From positions 248,001 to 312,000 of the forward strand of contig BQMF02000120.1 of assembly GCA_027922465.2 (NCBI GenBank): a stretch of DNA of 64,000 nt, read 5' to 3'. The DNA comes from Turritopsis dohrnii. Its lineage: Eukaryota > Cnidaria > Hydrozoa > Anthoathecata > Oceaniidae. The notes below the pieces were generated by a model. The model did not search any database and was not told where the DNA came from. It saw only the letters and a program-made list of their open reading frames with translations. Below, in pieces: positions 63,535 to 64,000 of the stretch. The translations under genes were made by a program, and so were the position numbers. Each line of letters starts with the position of its first letter. Positions within the stretch are counted from its first letter, which is position 1.

Positions 63535-64000
63535 GTAAGGTGACACAAATAGATAATCGTATGATATTTGACTTTTCCCTTTGTGCAACAAATTATTATT
63601 TCACGTGGTGCCACCTAAATATGGGTCTTACGTGGCTTATACGTGCTGTGTCATGTTTCAAAAGAACATTTTTTTTTTAAGTTGCTCATATCATACATGC
63701 TCGTGTAATTTGTTTTTCTATCTGTTGACATTATTGAAGATAAAGTCGCCTTCTCAATACAGGTCTCAGATCTAACAATTAAAATGGATTTAGATAACAG
63801 TTTAACAAACGACATGACATGGGGGAGGGGGGTTATATTAAAGTTGACGCTGGTTGACGGGGGAGGGGGGGGAGGGGATGTGATACTAGTTGACGTCAAC
63901 CCACACAATTTTGCAGAACCTTGATTTTTCTAATTAAGTAAAAGTTTCTTATGAAAATGTTAACACTGAATGTGATCTTGATGTGGTCCGTGATGCACGA
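63535..64000. other. Intron of the secreted-protein gene, G-rich patches
   Basis: GGGGGAGGGGGG at about 63819-63832 and GGGGGAGGGGGGGGAGGGG at about 63860-63878, with GTTGACG words between. Could form quadruplexes. No exon supported. Confidence 0.45.

Overview
This is a eukaryotic window, AT-rich and full of transposons, with short spliced exons and GT-AG introns. The best guess is a cnidarian, probably a hydrozoan of the Hydractinia type. The clue is two replication-type histone H2B genes and a broken third; two of the three carry several SPKK/SPRK motifs in the N-terminal tail, as in hydrozoan sperm H2Bs. The retroelements (a 2A/PHD/endonuclease/RT LINE and a degraded RT with an LRPIGVGE motif) also fit a cnidarian. 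The species cannot be proved from the sequence alone.

Layout. 1-16.9 kb is transposon territory. It holds a MITE (3148-3584), nested DNA elements (3624-7222 containing 3695-5855 with 22-bp arrays), an apparently intact LINE on the minus strand (about 7.94-11.8 kb), more MITEs and a second LINE fragment. 16.9-18.5 kb carries the 3' exons of ornithine decarboxylase antizyme with its programmed +1 frameshift site. 19.7-21.5 kb is a nest of Tigger/pogo elements. 23.1-26.4 kb is RPS27 (minus), divergent from cytosolic HSP90 (27.05-30.27 kb, plus), whose promoter has heat-shock elements. 30.6-33.0 kb holds a TTAA-flanked transposon and two similar acidic C-terminal exons. 33.9-37.6 kb is cytosolic malate dehydrogenase (minus), divergent from adenylate kinase 7 (AK7, 37.9-48.1 kb, plus, 19 coding exons).

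47.7-60.7 kb is a segmental duplication. Arm A (47722-51139, direct) is repeated inverted as part of arm B (53771-58519). Arm C (58522-60704, direct) repeats another part of B. The arms carry the last two AK7 exons, an unidentified Cys-motif exon and a membrane-protein ORF. Between A and B lie the H2B genes: a divergent intact pair with 3' stem-loops, plus one H2B cut off exactly at the arm A breakpoint. The window ends in repeats and the first two exons of a secreted protein.

The recognisable genes are housekeeping (translation, chaperone, malate-aspartate metabolism, polyamine control), ciliary (AK7) and chromatin (H2B). They do not form one pathway. Two divergent pairs (RPS27/HSP90, MDH1/AK7) and the H2B pair probably share promoters. 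Exon boundaries were read by eye from splice signals, frame continuity and family knowledge.
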